Shown piece after piece: positions 1 through 6,260 of a stretch of 13,977 nt of DNA. Position numbers and translations under genes: made by a program. The DNA is from Clostridiaceae bacterium (lineage in GTDB: Bacteria; Bacillota; Clostridia; Peptostreptococcales; Peptostreptococcaceae): positions 1-13,977 of the forward strand of contig CABIVQ010000067.1 of assembly GCA_902362365.1 (NCBI GenBank), given 5' to 3'. Each line of letters opens with the position of its first letter. Position 1 is the first letter of the stretch. The notes beneath the pieces were generated by a model, which saw only the letters and a list, made by a program, of their open reading frames with translations, searched no databases and was not told the DNA's origin.

Positions 1-34
1 TCTATAGGGGGAATATGTTTTGTGGTGAAACTAT

Positions 35-40
35 TATAAT
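35..40 (+). promoter_or_regulatory. possible -10 box upstream of the lipoprotein gene
   Basis: A perfect TATAAT lies 68 bases before the lipoprotein start. No good -35 hexamer is seen 16-18 bases upstream. A weak inverted pair, ATAGGG (4-9) and CCCTAT (41-46), flanks it. The window edge cuts off the upstream context, so this is a tentative call. Confidence 0.25.
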
Positions 41-107
41 CCCTATCGGGGTCGAGATTCAAATATAAATAAGTTAACAAAACGGACTACTTTATGGGGG
101 GAGAAAA

Positions 108-500
108 ATGAAAAAATTCAAATTATTATTATTAGTAGCTTTAGGATGTATAGGATTAGTAGGGTGCTCAAGCAGTAAGCTTAGTGATGCTTTTGACGAA
201 GCAAAATTAAAAACTACTTCACAAGAGATAATTCAAATGCTTTGCAATGAAGAATATGACAAAATAGAAGATCATATGAGTAAAGAGTTAAAAGATGCAG
301 GAGCAACGCAGCAAATAAAAGATGCATGGTCTACGGTATCAGGAAAATTAGGAGATTTTGATTCATATGAAAAAGAAGCTGTAGTAGGTAAGGAGAATCA
401 AGCTACAGTTGTAACAATAAATAAATTTAAAAATGGGAAAGTTCAATTTACTATATCATACAATGAAGATATGGAACTAACTGGTTTTTATATTAAATAA
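108..500 (+). CDS. small lipoprotein, DUF3887-like
   Basis: The 130-residue protein has a lipoprotein signal: a Lys-Lys start, a hydrophobic stretch at residues 5-19 and the lipobox LVGC with Cys20 as the predicted lipidation site. It should be exported, lipid-anchored on the outer face of the membrane and shortened to about 110 residues. The mature part (helical first half, then a beta-rich end with KFKNGKVQFTISYN and the terminal GFYIK) resembles the DUF3887 family of small Firmicute lipoproteins, whose function is not known to me. The start follows a GGGGGGAG ribosome site (96-103) at 4 bases spacing. The gene is alone on its strand and ends at a strong two-way terminator. The family assignment is from recall of the pattern; the lipoprotein nature is directly visible. 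Confidence 0.85.
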   Translation: MKKFKLLLLVALGCIGLVGCSSSKLSDAFDEAKLKTTSQEIIQMLCNEEYDKIEDHMSKELKDAGATQQIKDAWSTVSGKLGDFDSYEKEAVVGKENQATVVTINKFKNGKVQFTISYNEDMELTGFYIK

Positions 501-505
501 TATAT

Positions 506-568
506 AATAATAAGCACATGTTAAATGAAAATCTAGAATTCAGATTCATCTAACATGTGCTTATTATT
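506..568. terminator. two-way intrinsic terminator between convergent genes
   Basis: An 18-base perfect inverted repeat, AATAATAAGCACATGTTA (506-523) and its complement (551-568), continues inward after one mismatch with ATGAA/TTCAT (525-529, 545-549). T-rich ends occur on both strands. It sits exactly between the 3' ends of the lipoprotein gene (+) and the 128-residue protein gene (-), so it probably ends transcription in both directions. Confidence 0.85.
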
Positions 569-571
569 TAA

Positions 572-958
572 TTACTTAGACTTACGTCTTTTCTTTTGTG
601 CATTAGCATAGAATGGCGTTTTTTCTTGAGGTTTCTGTTCTTTGAGATTCGATTTGCTATTATTTTTAGTCGTAATTTTTGGCTTATCTATTTTCTTTTT
701 TATATCATCTTTTATTTCTTTTCCAGATAGAGTATCTAAAACTAATTTTTTTATAGTTTTAGCATCTCCAGATTTATTTATAAATCCATTAGAACTTTGT
801 GTAGCTATAGCTAAATCATAGTAGTCGACACCTTTTATTTCGTCTTTAAAGTTAATATAAAAGCTATATTTACCACATTTACTATGTATCATTAATGTTT
901 CTTCATCAAGTCCAATCTTAGAGAATAAACTTAAATCATCAAATTGTAAAAATTCCAT
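572..958 (-). CDS. unrecognised 128-residue protein with lysine-rich tail
   Basis: I do not recognise this protein. Residues 1-80 look like a small folded domain with alternating beta strands (a TLMIHSKCGKYSFYINF stretch) and a helix near residues 66-77. Residues 80-128 are a low-complexity tail rich in Lys, Asn, Gln and Ser ending KKRRKSK, strongly basic and probably disordered; such tails often contact nucleic acid or acidic surfaces, but that is inference. There is no signal peptide or membrane segment. The start is placed at 958 because an AAAGGTGATTTT ribosome site (961-968) directly precedes that ATG; a longer frame with an upstream ATG at 1006 has no comparable site. It is a single gene, converging on the lipoprotein. 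Confidence 0.7.
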   Translation of the reverse strand: MEFLQFDDLSLFSKIGLDEETLMIHSKCGKYSFYINFKDEIKGVDYYDLAIATQSSNGFINKSGDAKTIKKLVLDTLSGKEIKDDIKKKIDKPKITTKNNSKSNLKEQKPQEKTPFYANAQKKRRKSK

Positions 959-985
959 AAAATCACCTTTTTTCTTAAATTTATG

Positions 986-1019
986 TATAGTATATGAATA
1001 TAACATATATTATACTATA
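986..1019. repeat. AT-rich inverted repeat in a divergent promoter region
   Basis: TATAGTATA (986-994) and TATACTATA (1011-1019) are perfect inverted copies, with TATATG/CATATA pairs just inside them. On the minus strand the right arm holds a TATAAT-like -10 for the 128-residue protein gene (start 958). It may be an operator or only overlapping promoter elements in AT-rich DNA. The rest of the divergent gap (1020-1136) is AT-rich with no gene or clear structure. Confidence 0.35.
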
Positions 1020-1136
1020 AAATCTCATTAATAAATAAAATTTAATAAAAAACAAAAAGAATGAATTAATAAGGACAAGCTCTTTTTATATATAATTATA
1101 ATAATATGTAGTAAAGTCATAATAATTAATTTATAT

Positions 1137-1166
1137 TTGCATAAATAGAAGTATTCTTTTTAGTAT
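1137..1166 (+). promoter_or_regulatory. candidate promoter for the 136-residue protein gene
   Basis: TTGCAT (1137-1142) is followed after 18 bases by TAGTAT (1161-1166). Both match the sigma-A consensus at four of six positions or better. It lies just upstream of the 13-base inverted repeat and 93 bases from the ATG at 1259. AT-rich DNA makes chance matches common, so confidence is low. Confidence 0.3.
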
Positions 1167-1169
1167 ATA

Positions 1170-1216
1170 AAATTTATGTAATACATAGTATTATTAAGAT
1201 GTCATTACATAAATTT
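1170..1216. repeat. 13-base perfect inverted repeat upstream of an orphan gene
   Basis: AAATTTATGTAAT (1170-1182) and ATTACATAAATTT (1204-1216) are perfect inverted copies separated by 21 bases. The pair lies after the candidate promoter and 42 bases before the ATG at 1259, so it could form a hairpin in the 5' leader or be a site for a dimeric regulator. No T-run follows, so it does not look like a terminator. Confidence 0.5.
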
Positions 1217-1258
1217 AAGTTTTCCTTAATAAGTTAATTATTAAAAAGGAGGTACTTT

Positions 1259-1669
1259 ATGAAGTTTGGAGATAGAGTTTTATATGAAGGCGATGGAGAT
1301 AGAGTCTTGGGGGTATACTTACATGAGGTTAATTCCAAGGAGGCAATTGTAAAATTAGATAATTCAAGGGAAAAAGTTATAGTTATGAAGAAGTACCTAT
1401 CATTTATTAAAGATATAGAGAGTATGGACTTAATTCAAGCTATGGTAATTGCTGATTATATATCTAAAGAAAAATATGATGGACATTATACTTTGATGGC
1501 TTTTACAACTGGATGTAGATTTTGTTTTGGAACATTAGATAAGATAAATTATAATACGACAAGTCTTATGGCATTTGGTAAAACTGTTGAAGAAGCCATT
1601 AGTAAGGCTATAAAAAATAACATTGATACGGATAGTATAATGAATAAAGAAGATAAGATGTACAAATGA
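1259..1669 (+). CDS. unrecognised 136-residue protein
   Basis: I do not recognise this protein. Residues 1-50 begin with FGDRVLYEGDGDRVLGVYL, a pattern of short beta strands that could be a small barrel of the SH3/KOW kind (inference). A second part (about 55-120) has a helix, then strands around a GCRFCFG motif with Cys86 and Cys89, and a GKTVEEAISKAI helix similar in style to small alpha-beta domains. The single CxxC pair could bind metal or be redox-active, but one pair alone is weak evidence. There is no signal peptide or membrane segment, so it is probably cytoplasmic. The start follows a near-perfect AAAGGAGG site (1245-1252). It is a single gene ending at the terminator shared with ftsH. 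Confidence 0.75.
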   Translation: MKFGDRVLYEGDGDRVLGVYLHEVNSKEAIVKLDNSREKVIVMKKYLSFIKDIESMDLIQAMVIADYISKEKYDGHYTLMAFTTGCRFCFGTLDKINYNTTSLMAFGKTVEEAISKAIKNNIDTDSIMNKEDKMYK

Positions 1670-1747
1670 TTTTAGAAATGAATAAGTAATAAATGATTAT
1701 AGTATTAAAGTAAGATAGATATATTAGAATGTATATAGATAAAAATA

Positions 1748-1790
1748 GAGCTTATTAGATTAATTTAAATCTAAATAAGCCCTTTTTATT
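1748..1790. terminator. two-way terminator between the orphan gene and ftsH
   Basis: GCTTATTAGATT (1750-1761) pairs with AATCTAAATAAGC (1768-1780) with one bulged base. A T-run (1783-1787) follows on the plus strand and ATTTTT follows on the minus strand. It lies between the 3' ends of two convergent genes. Confidence 0.8.
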
Positions 1791-1799
1791 TAATTTCTT

Positions 1800-3641
1800 T
1801 TAGTTATCTTTTTCATTCAAATCTTCATTATTTAAAATCTTCATGAATTCTTCTCCAGTTATCGTTTCTTTTTCAAGTAGATAGTGAGAAAGTTCATGTA
1901 GCTTATCTATATTTTCTTTTAAAATAGTACTCGCCTTTAAATGCGCTTCTTTTATTATACTTAGTACCTCTTCATCTACTTTAGATGCAGTCTCAGACGA
2001 GCATGTTAAAGATGCATCTCCTCCTAGATACGGATTATTTACTGTTTCTAGAGCAACCATACCAAATTTATCACTCATACCAAATCTAGTTACCATAGAA
2101 CGAGCAATTTTAGTTGCTTGTTCTATATCGTTTGATGCTCCAGAAGTAACAATATTAAAGATTATTTCTTCAGCAGCACGGCCACCAGTATAGGTAGTTA
2201 TTTTGTTAAATGCATCTTCTTTTGACATAAGTACGCTTTCTGATTCAGATACTTGCATAGTATATCCTAGAGCACCAGAAGTACGAGGTATAATTGTGAT
2301 TTTGTGAACAGGGTCACTATTAGTTTGTATAGCAGCAACAAGTGCATGACCTATTTCATGGTAAGCAATAATCTTCTTTTCTTTATCAGATATAACTGCT
2401 CCTTTACGCTGATACCCTGCTATTACAACCTCTACAGCTTCTTCAAGGTCTCTTTGTGATACTAAATCTCTTTTATCTTTAACAGCTGCTATAGCTGCTT
2501 CGTTGACAATATTTGCAAGTTCAGCTCCAGATGCACCGGAGGTAGCTCTTGCTATTACATTATAGTCTATATTATTTTCAGTTTTAACGTTTGCAGCATG
2601 AACTTTTAATATAGATTCACGTCCAGCTAAATCAGGCATTTCAACAGGTATACGTCTATCAAAACGACCTGGTCTAAGTAAAGCTTTATCTAAACTTTCA
2701 GGTCTATTAGTAGCAGCAAGTATTACAACTCCTAAACCACCATCAAATCCATCCATTTCTGTAAGTAATTGATTTAGTGTTTGTTCACGTTCATCATTTC
2801 CGCCCATTCCGCTACCATTATCACGCTTTTTACCTATTGTATCTATCTCGTCGATGAATACGATACATGGAGCTTTTTCTTGAGCTTGTTTAAATAGATC
2901 TCTTACTCTTGCAGCACCCATACCAACAAACATCTCTACGAACTCAGAACCTGAAATAGAGAAGAATGGAACATTAGCCTCACCAGCTACAGCTTTAGCA
3001 AGTAAAGTTTTACCAGTACCTGGAGGACCCACTAAAAGAGCACCCTTAGGCATCTTAGCACCTATTTCTTTATATTTGTCAGGGTTATTTAGAAAATCTA
3101 CAATTTCAGTAAGAGCTTCCTTAGCTTCATCTTGGCCAGCAACATCTTTAAATGTTTTTCCAGTTTGAGCTTCTACATAAACTTTAGCATTACTTTTTCC
3201 AAATTGCATTGCACCGGGTCCACCCATTCTTTTAGCTAACATTCTAGAGAACATTTGACCAAGCAGTGCAAAAATTAAAATAGGACCTATCCATGTCAGT
3301 AGGAAGTTTAATATTGGAGAACTCTCTTTTGGTATTGACTTAGAGAATGTTACTCCAGCTTTTTCTAGCCTATTAACTAAATCAGGATCATCCATTTTAC
3401 CTGTAATGTAGATTTTGCTATTTTGGGGGTTTGAAGAAGTGAAAACTATCTCGTTGCTTTGGACCTCAACATCTTTGACTTCTTTTTTATCAAGCATTGT
3501 AATAAATTTTCCATAGTCAACTTCCTCTGTATGTAATGACCTCATGCTTGGAAAGAAAAAAGCATTTAGAAGCATTACTATTAATAAAGTCGTTATGTAA
3601 TAATAAATCAGTGGCTTTTTTGGTTTCTTATTATCATCCAT
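1800..3641 (-). CDS. ftsH: ATP-dependent zinc metalloprotease FtsH
   Basis: FtsH is a hexameric membrane-bound AAA+ protease that pulls misfolded membrane proteins and unstable regulators into a zinc peptidase chamber on the cytoplasmic side. The 613-residue protein is complete: membrane segments at about 12-30 and 109-129 flank a ~75-residue external domain; Walker A GPPGTGKT is at 205-212, Walker B VFIDE at 261-265, the second region of homology with its arginines near 311-330, and the zinc site HEIGH at 428-432 with likely third ligand Asp505 (SNDIEQAT). Most FtsH proteins have HEAGH; Ile here does not touch the HExxH ligands. The start follows AAGGAG (3651-3657 on the opposite strand). 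The usual tilS and hpt neighbours are absent, so this may be a second FtsH copy rather than the main one (inference). It is a single gene. Confidence 0.95.
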   Translation of the reverse strand: MDDNKKPKKPLIYYYITTLLIVMLLNAFFFPSMRSLHTEEVDYGKFITMLDKKEVKDVEVQSNEIVFTSSNPQNSKIYITGKMDDPDLVNRLEKAGVTFSKSIPKESSPILNFLLTWIGPILIFALLGQMFSRMLAKRMGGPGAMQFGKSNAKVYVEAQTGKTFKDVAGQDEAKEALTEIVDFLNNPDKYKEIGAKMPKGALLVGPPGTGKTLLAKAVAGEANVPFFSISGSEFVEMFVGMGAARVRDLFKQAQEKAPCIVFIDEIDTIGKKRDNGSGMGGNDEREQTLNQLLTEMDGFDGGLGVVILAATNRPESLDKALLRPGRFDRRIPVEMPDLAGRESILKVHAANVKTENNIDYNVIARATSGASGAELANIVNEAAIAAVKDKRDLVSQRDLEEAVEVVIAGYQRKGAVISDKEKKIIAYHEIGHALVAAIQTNSDPVHKITIIPRTSGALGYTMQVSESESVLMSKEDAFNKITTYTGGRAAEEIIFNIVTSGASNDIEQATKIARSMVTRFGMSDKFGMVALETVNNPYLGGDASLTCSSETASKVDEEVLSIIKEAHLKASTILKENIDKLHELSHYLLEKETITGEEFMKILNNEDLNEKDN

Positions 3642-3665
3642 ATTTCTAATCTCCTTAAAATAATG

Positions 3666-3671
3666 ATTATA
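3666..3671 (-). promoter_or_regulatory. possible -10 box of the ftsH promoter
   Basis: A perfect TATAAT on the minus strand lies 25 bases before the ftsH start codon, just ahead of its ribosome site. No convincing -35 is seen at 16-18 bases. If used, the leader would be only about 18 bases long. Confidence 0.3.
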
Positions 3672-3945
3672 CTAAAATGTTGCAATGATTAATTATTTGA
3701 AATTAAAACTATTTATTGTTATATATCATAATATATTTTATGTAAATTTACAATATAAACACGTTATATTATAAAAGTTTATTATGTTTATAACTTAAAT
3801 GTCAACCTTGTTAAATGAAAAGATTTGCTAAAATAAAAACTAATATGATAGAGAAACTAGTTAATGAAATAAAAATAGTATTAAATTAATAATAAATATT
3901 AATATGAGAAAAAATAATAATAATACATATATATAAATATATTTA
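3672..3945. other. AT-rich gap between ftsH and the MATE gene
   Basis: This stretch between divergent genes is extremely AT-rich. It holds only reading frames of about 10-15 codons without ribosome sites. I see no RNA gene, repeat array or gene remnant in it. Confidence 0.6.
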
Positions 3946-3974
3946 TTGATAACCTCAAAAAAAGTATATACACT
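3946..3974 (+). promoter_or_regulatory. candidate promoter of the MATE gene
   Basis: TTGATA (3946-3951) is followed after 17 bases by TACACT (3969-3974). Start of transcription would be near 3981, just before the leader hairpin at 3985-4020, giving a leader of about 107 bases. Confidence 0.4.
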
Positions 3975-3984
3975 TTAAGTAAGT

Positions 3985-4030
3985 GGGTATTGTAACTATT
4001 ATTTTATAGTTAGAATGCCTATTATTTTTA
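3985..4030 (+). promoter_or_regulatory. leader hairpin with T-rich run: attenuator or operator
   Basis: GGGTATTGTAACTAT (3985-3999) pairs with ATAGTTAGAATGCCT (4006-4020) over 15 positions with one mismatch and two G-T pairs, closing on a 6-base loop. ATTATTTTTA (4021-4030) follows. This has the form of an intrinsic terminator lying between promoter and gene, as in attenuated resistance genes. The core TAACTAT-6-ATAGTTA is also a good palindrome for a MarR or TetR type repressor. I cannot separate the two readings from sequence alone. Confidence 0.5.
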
Positions 4031-4087
4031 AAAAAGTTGCAAACACAACTAAAATATATCATAACTAGACTAGGGGTGATTGAATTT

Positions 4088-5452
4088 ATGATAATTGACC
4101 AAACTCAAGATAGAGAAAATAAAATGGGCGTTATGTCCATTAATAAGCTATTGATAACAATGTCTTTGCCAATGATAATATCAATGTTAGTTCAAGCACT
4201 ATACAATGTAGTAGATAGCATGTTTGTTTCTCATATAAGTGAGAATGCTTTATCTGCTGTTTCATTAGCATTTCCACTACAAAGTTTTATGATAGCAGTA
4301 TGCACAGGTACAGGCGTTGGAATCAATGCAGTCTTATCTAAGTCTTTAGGAGAGAAGAATTATGATGAGGCAAATAGTGCTGCAAATAATGGTATATTTC
4401 TAGCAGTATTAAGCTATTTATTATTTTTAATTATTGGATTATTTTTCACACGATTTTTTTATCAATGTCAAACTGATATTACTGAAATAATTGAAGGTGG
4501 ATATTCATACTTGGTGGTTTGTACTACTTGCTCATTTGGATTATTTGGTCAAATAGTTTTCGAAAGGCTTATGCAGTCAACAGGAAAAACATTTTACACT
4601 ATGATTACACAAGGATTAGGAGCAATAATTAATATAATTTTAGATCCTATATTAATATTTGGATTATTTGGATTTCCAAAGTTGGGAATAGCAGGGGCTG
4701 CTATAGCAACAGTAATTGGTCAAATTATTGCTATGTTATTAGCTATTTATTACAATGTTTCTAAAAATGATGAAATCAAAATTAAAATAAAAGGATTTAA
4801 ACCAAATTTTAAAACTATAAAGAAAATTTATTCAGTAGGAATTCCTTCAATAATAATGGGTTCGATTGGGTCAGTTATGACTTTTGGAATGAATAAAATT
4901 TTAATGGTATTTACATCTACAGCTACAGCTGTGTTTGGCGTGTATTTTAAACTACAAAGTTTTGTATTCATGCCGGTATTTGGAATAAATAATGGAATGG
5001 TGCCAATAGTATCTTACAACTTTGGAGCTCGTAACAAAGAAAGAATGATTGATACTATGAAAATAAGTATAATATATGCAGTTTGCATAATGATTATAGG
5101 CTTTACTATTATTCAGATTTACCCAGATAAGCTATTATCAATATTTAATGCTTCAAAATCTATGATAGATATAGGTATACCAGCGCTTAAAATTATAAGT
5201 TTAAGTTTTTTATTTGCAGGTTTTTGTATTATTGTTGGTTCAGTATTTCAAGCATTAGGAGAAGGTGTGCTTAGTATGATAGTTTCTATTGCAAGACAAT
5301 TAGTTGTTTTATTACCAGTAGCGTATTTGTTTTCAAAGACTGGTAATTTAAATATGATATGGTGGGCTTTTCCTATAGCAGAGATAGCATCAGTAGTGTT
5401 AAGTGTTATTTTCTTAAAACGTACTTATAATAAGATTATTAAGGATATATAA
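4088..5452 (+). CDS. MATE-family multidrug efflux transporter
   Basis: This 454-residue integral membrane protein belongs to the MATE family, which exports cationic drugs, dyes or metabolites in exchange for Na+ or H+. The N-terminal pattern (INKLLITMSLPMIISMLVQALYNVVDSMFV) and the later repeat (KIYSVGIPSIIMGSIGSVMTFGMNKIL) are the starts of the two pseudo-symmetric six-helix halves; about 12 hydrophobic helices are visible. It looks closer to the MepA-like branch of Gram-positive bacteria than to NorM, but substrate cannot be read from sequence. The start at 4088 is chosen because AGGGGTGA (4072-4079) sits 8 bases before that ATG; an in-frame TTG at 4037 would add 17 residues without a ribosome site. 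No regulator is adjacent; control may act through the leader hairpin at 3985-4030. Confidence 0.9.
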   Translation: MIIDQTQDRENKMGVMSINKLLITMSLPMIISMLVQALYNVVDSMFVSHISENALSAVSLAFPLQSFMIAVCTGTGVGINAVLSKSLGEKNYDEANSAANNGIFLAVLSYLLFLIIGLFFTRFFYQCQTDITEIIEGGYSYLVVCTTCSFGLFGQIVFERLMQSTGKTFYTMITQGLGAIINIILDPILIFGLFGFPKLGIAGAAIATVIGQIIAMLLAIYYNVSKNDEIKIKIKGFKPNFKTIKKIYSVGIPSIIMGSIGSVMTFGMNKILMVFTSTATAVFGVYFKLQSFVFMPVFGINNGMVPIVSYNFGARNKERMIDTMKISIIYAVCIMIIGFTIIQIYPDKLLSIFNASKSMIDIGIPALKIISLSFLFAGFCIIVGSVFQALGEGVLSMIVSIARQLVVLLPVAYLFSKTGNLNMIWWAFPIAEIASVVLSVIFLKRTYNKIIKDI

Positions 5453-5455
5453 AAT

Positions 5456-5490
5456 AAAATGTCTCAGTTCAATTTATACTGAGACATTTT
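5456..5490. terminator. two-way terminator after the MATE gene
   Basis: A perfect 13-base stem, AAAATGTCTCAGT (5456-5468) with ACTGAGACATTTT (5478-5490), closes a 9-base loop. T-rich ends on both strands fit termination of the MATE gene (+) and the flavodoxin gene (-), which converge here. Confidence 0.9.
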
Positions 5491-5537
5491 TATATAAATT
5501 CAATTATAATTATCATAATTAAAATAAAGTTAAAAAA

Positions 5538-6074
5538 TTAGATTTTAATAGTTATTGAATTAATTAATTTAGAAATATTTTCTCTATCCACAAAATCTAT
5601 GGGATGTTCATATGCAGATAACATTCCTTTTTCATCATTATTTAAATTTTTCTTAAACTTTAATTTCAACTTCATTAATGTCATAAGAACTTTATCTACT
5701 ATAGAAAGATTATTAAAATTAAATCCTCCTCTTAAATAAAAGAAGTCAATATTCTTTATTTGTTCTTGATTGAAATTAGAATTTTTCATATTATTAATTT
5801 CATCATCACTACCAGAGCATAAGCCTGTAGCAAAGACTATAACTTTATGTTTTTTTAAAATATCAATATTTTTATTTATAAAGTCAATACCATTTATACC
5901 GCCAGCATATAATCCACCGCCATAAATTATTGTATCGTACTTATCTATATCTTCAATTTTTATCTCATGTAATTCATAAATCTCTGCATCTAGATCTTCG
6001 GCTATGAATTCAGCATATCTTTTAGTAAACCCAGTTTTTGATTTATATATAACTATAGTTTCTATAGATAACAC
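5538..6074 (-). CDS. flavodoxin-domain protein (HemG/Flavodoxin_5-like)
   Basis: The protein (178 residues if started at the GTG) has a flavodoxin fold that should bind FMN: phosphate loop YKSKTGFTKRYAEFIA (10-25), a GGGLYAGGING loop (52-62) near the isoalloxazine ring and a VIVFATGLCSGSD strand-loop (78-90). This layout matches the Flavodoxin_5 group that includes menaquinone-dependent protoporphyrinogen oxidase HemG, but in Clostridia such proteins are mostly general redox proteins; no haem genes are nearby, so I do not call it hemG. It is cytoplasmic and a single gene. The only conventional start, GTG at 6074, overlaps the ribosome site itself; the ATA at 6065 is 8 bases from the site and aligns with the usual family start (M-K-T-I-V-I-Y-K-S-K-T-G), so translation may begin there. 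Confidence 0.85.
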   Translation of the reverse strand: MLSIETIVIYKSKTGFTKRYAEFIAEDLDAEIYELHEIKIEDIDKYDTIIYGGGLYAGGINGIDFINKNIDILKKHKVIVFATGLCSGSDDEINNMKNSNFNQEQIKNIDFFYLRGGFNFNNLSIVDKVLMTLMKLKLKFKKNLNNDEKGMLSAYEHPIDFVDRENISKLINSITIKI

Positions 6075-6082
6075 CCCCCTTT
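6063..6082 (-). promoter_or_regulatory. ribosome site pointing to an ATA start codon
   Basis: On the minus strand AAAGGGGGG (6082-6074) is followed by eight bases and then ATA (6065-6063). The spacing is ideal for ATA and impossible for the GTG, whose first G is the last G of the ribosome site. No ATG, other GTG or TTG lies nearby in frame. Confidence 0.5.
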
Positions 6083-6120
6083 GAAAATTTAGCTGAAACT
6101 AAGAAGAAAATTAATAGATA

Positions 6121-6148
6121 TATATAAAGAATATCTCAAATGATGCAA
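6121..6148 (-). promoter_or_regulatory. candidate promoter of the flavodoxin gene
   Basis: On the minus strand TTGCAT (6148-6143) is followed after 16 bases by TATATA (6126-6121). It lies about 50-75 bases upstream of the flavodoxin start. The match is fair for sigma-A. Confidence 0.35.
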
Positions 6149-6212
6149 AAAAGAAATGAAATTAAATAAAGATTTTTGAAATTAAGTAAATAATTTATCA
6201 TATGGATTATAC

Positions 6213-6218
6213 TATAAT
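6213..6218 (+). promoter_or_regulatory. possible -10 box of the patatin gene
   Basis: A perfect TATAAT lies 43 bases before the patatin ATG. A second TATAAT on the opposite strand (6206-6211) overlaps this zone, so the gap may hold face-to-face or divergent promoters. Neither has a clear -35. Confidence 0.3.
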
Positions 6219-6260
6219 TATAAAATAAGTACATTAATTATAAAATAGGGAGGTAACCAA

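Noticed and set aside
4037..4087. TTG start giving a 17-residue longer MATE protein
   Set aside because: No ribosome site precedes it; the ATG at 4088 has AGGGGTGA at ideal spacing and gives the normal family N-terminus.
3985..4087. A known riboswitch or T-box in the MATE leader
   Set aside because: The leader is only about 100 bases with one main hairpin; I see no conserved T-box sequence or multi-helix riboswitch core.
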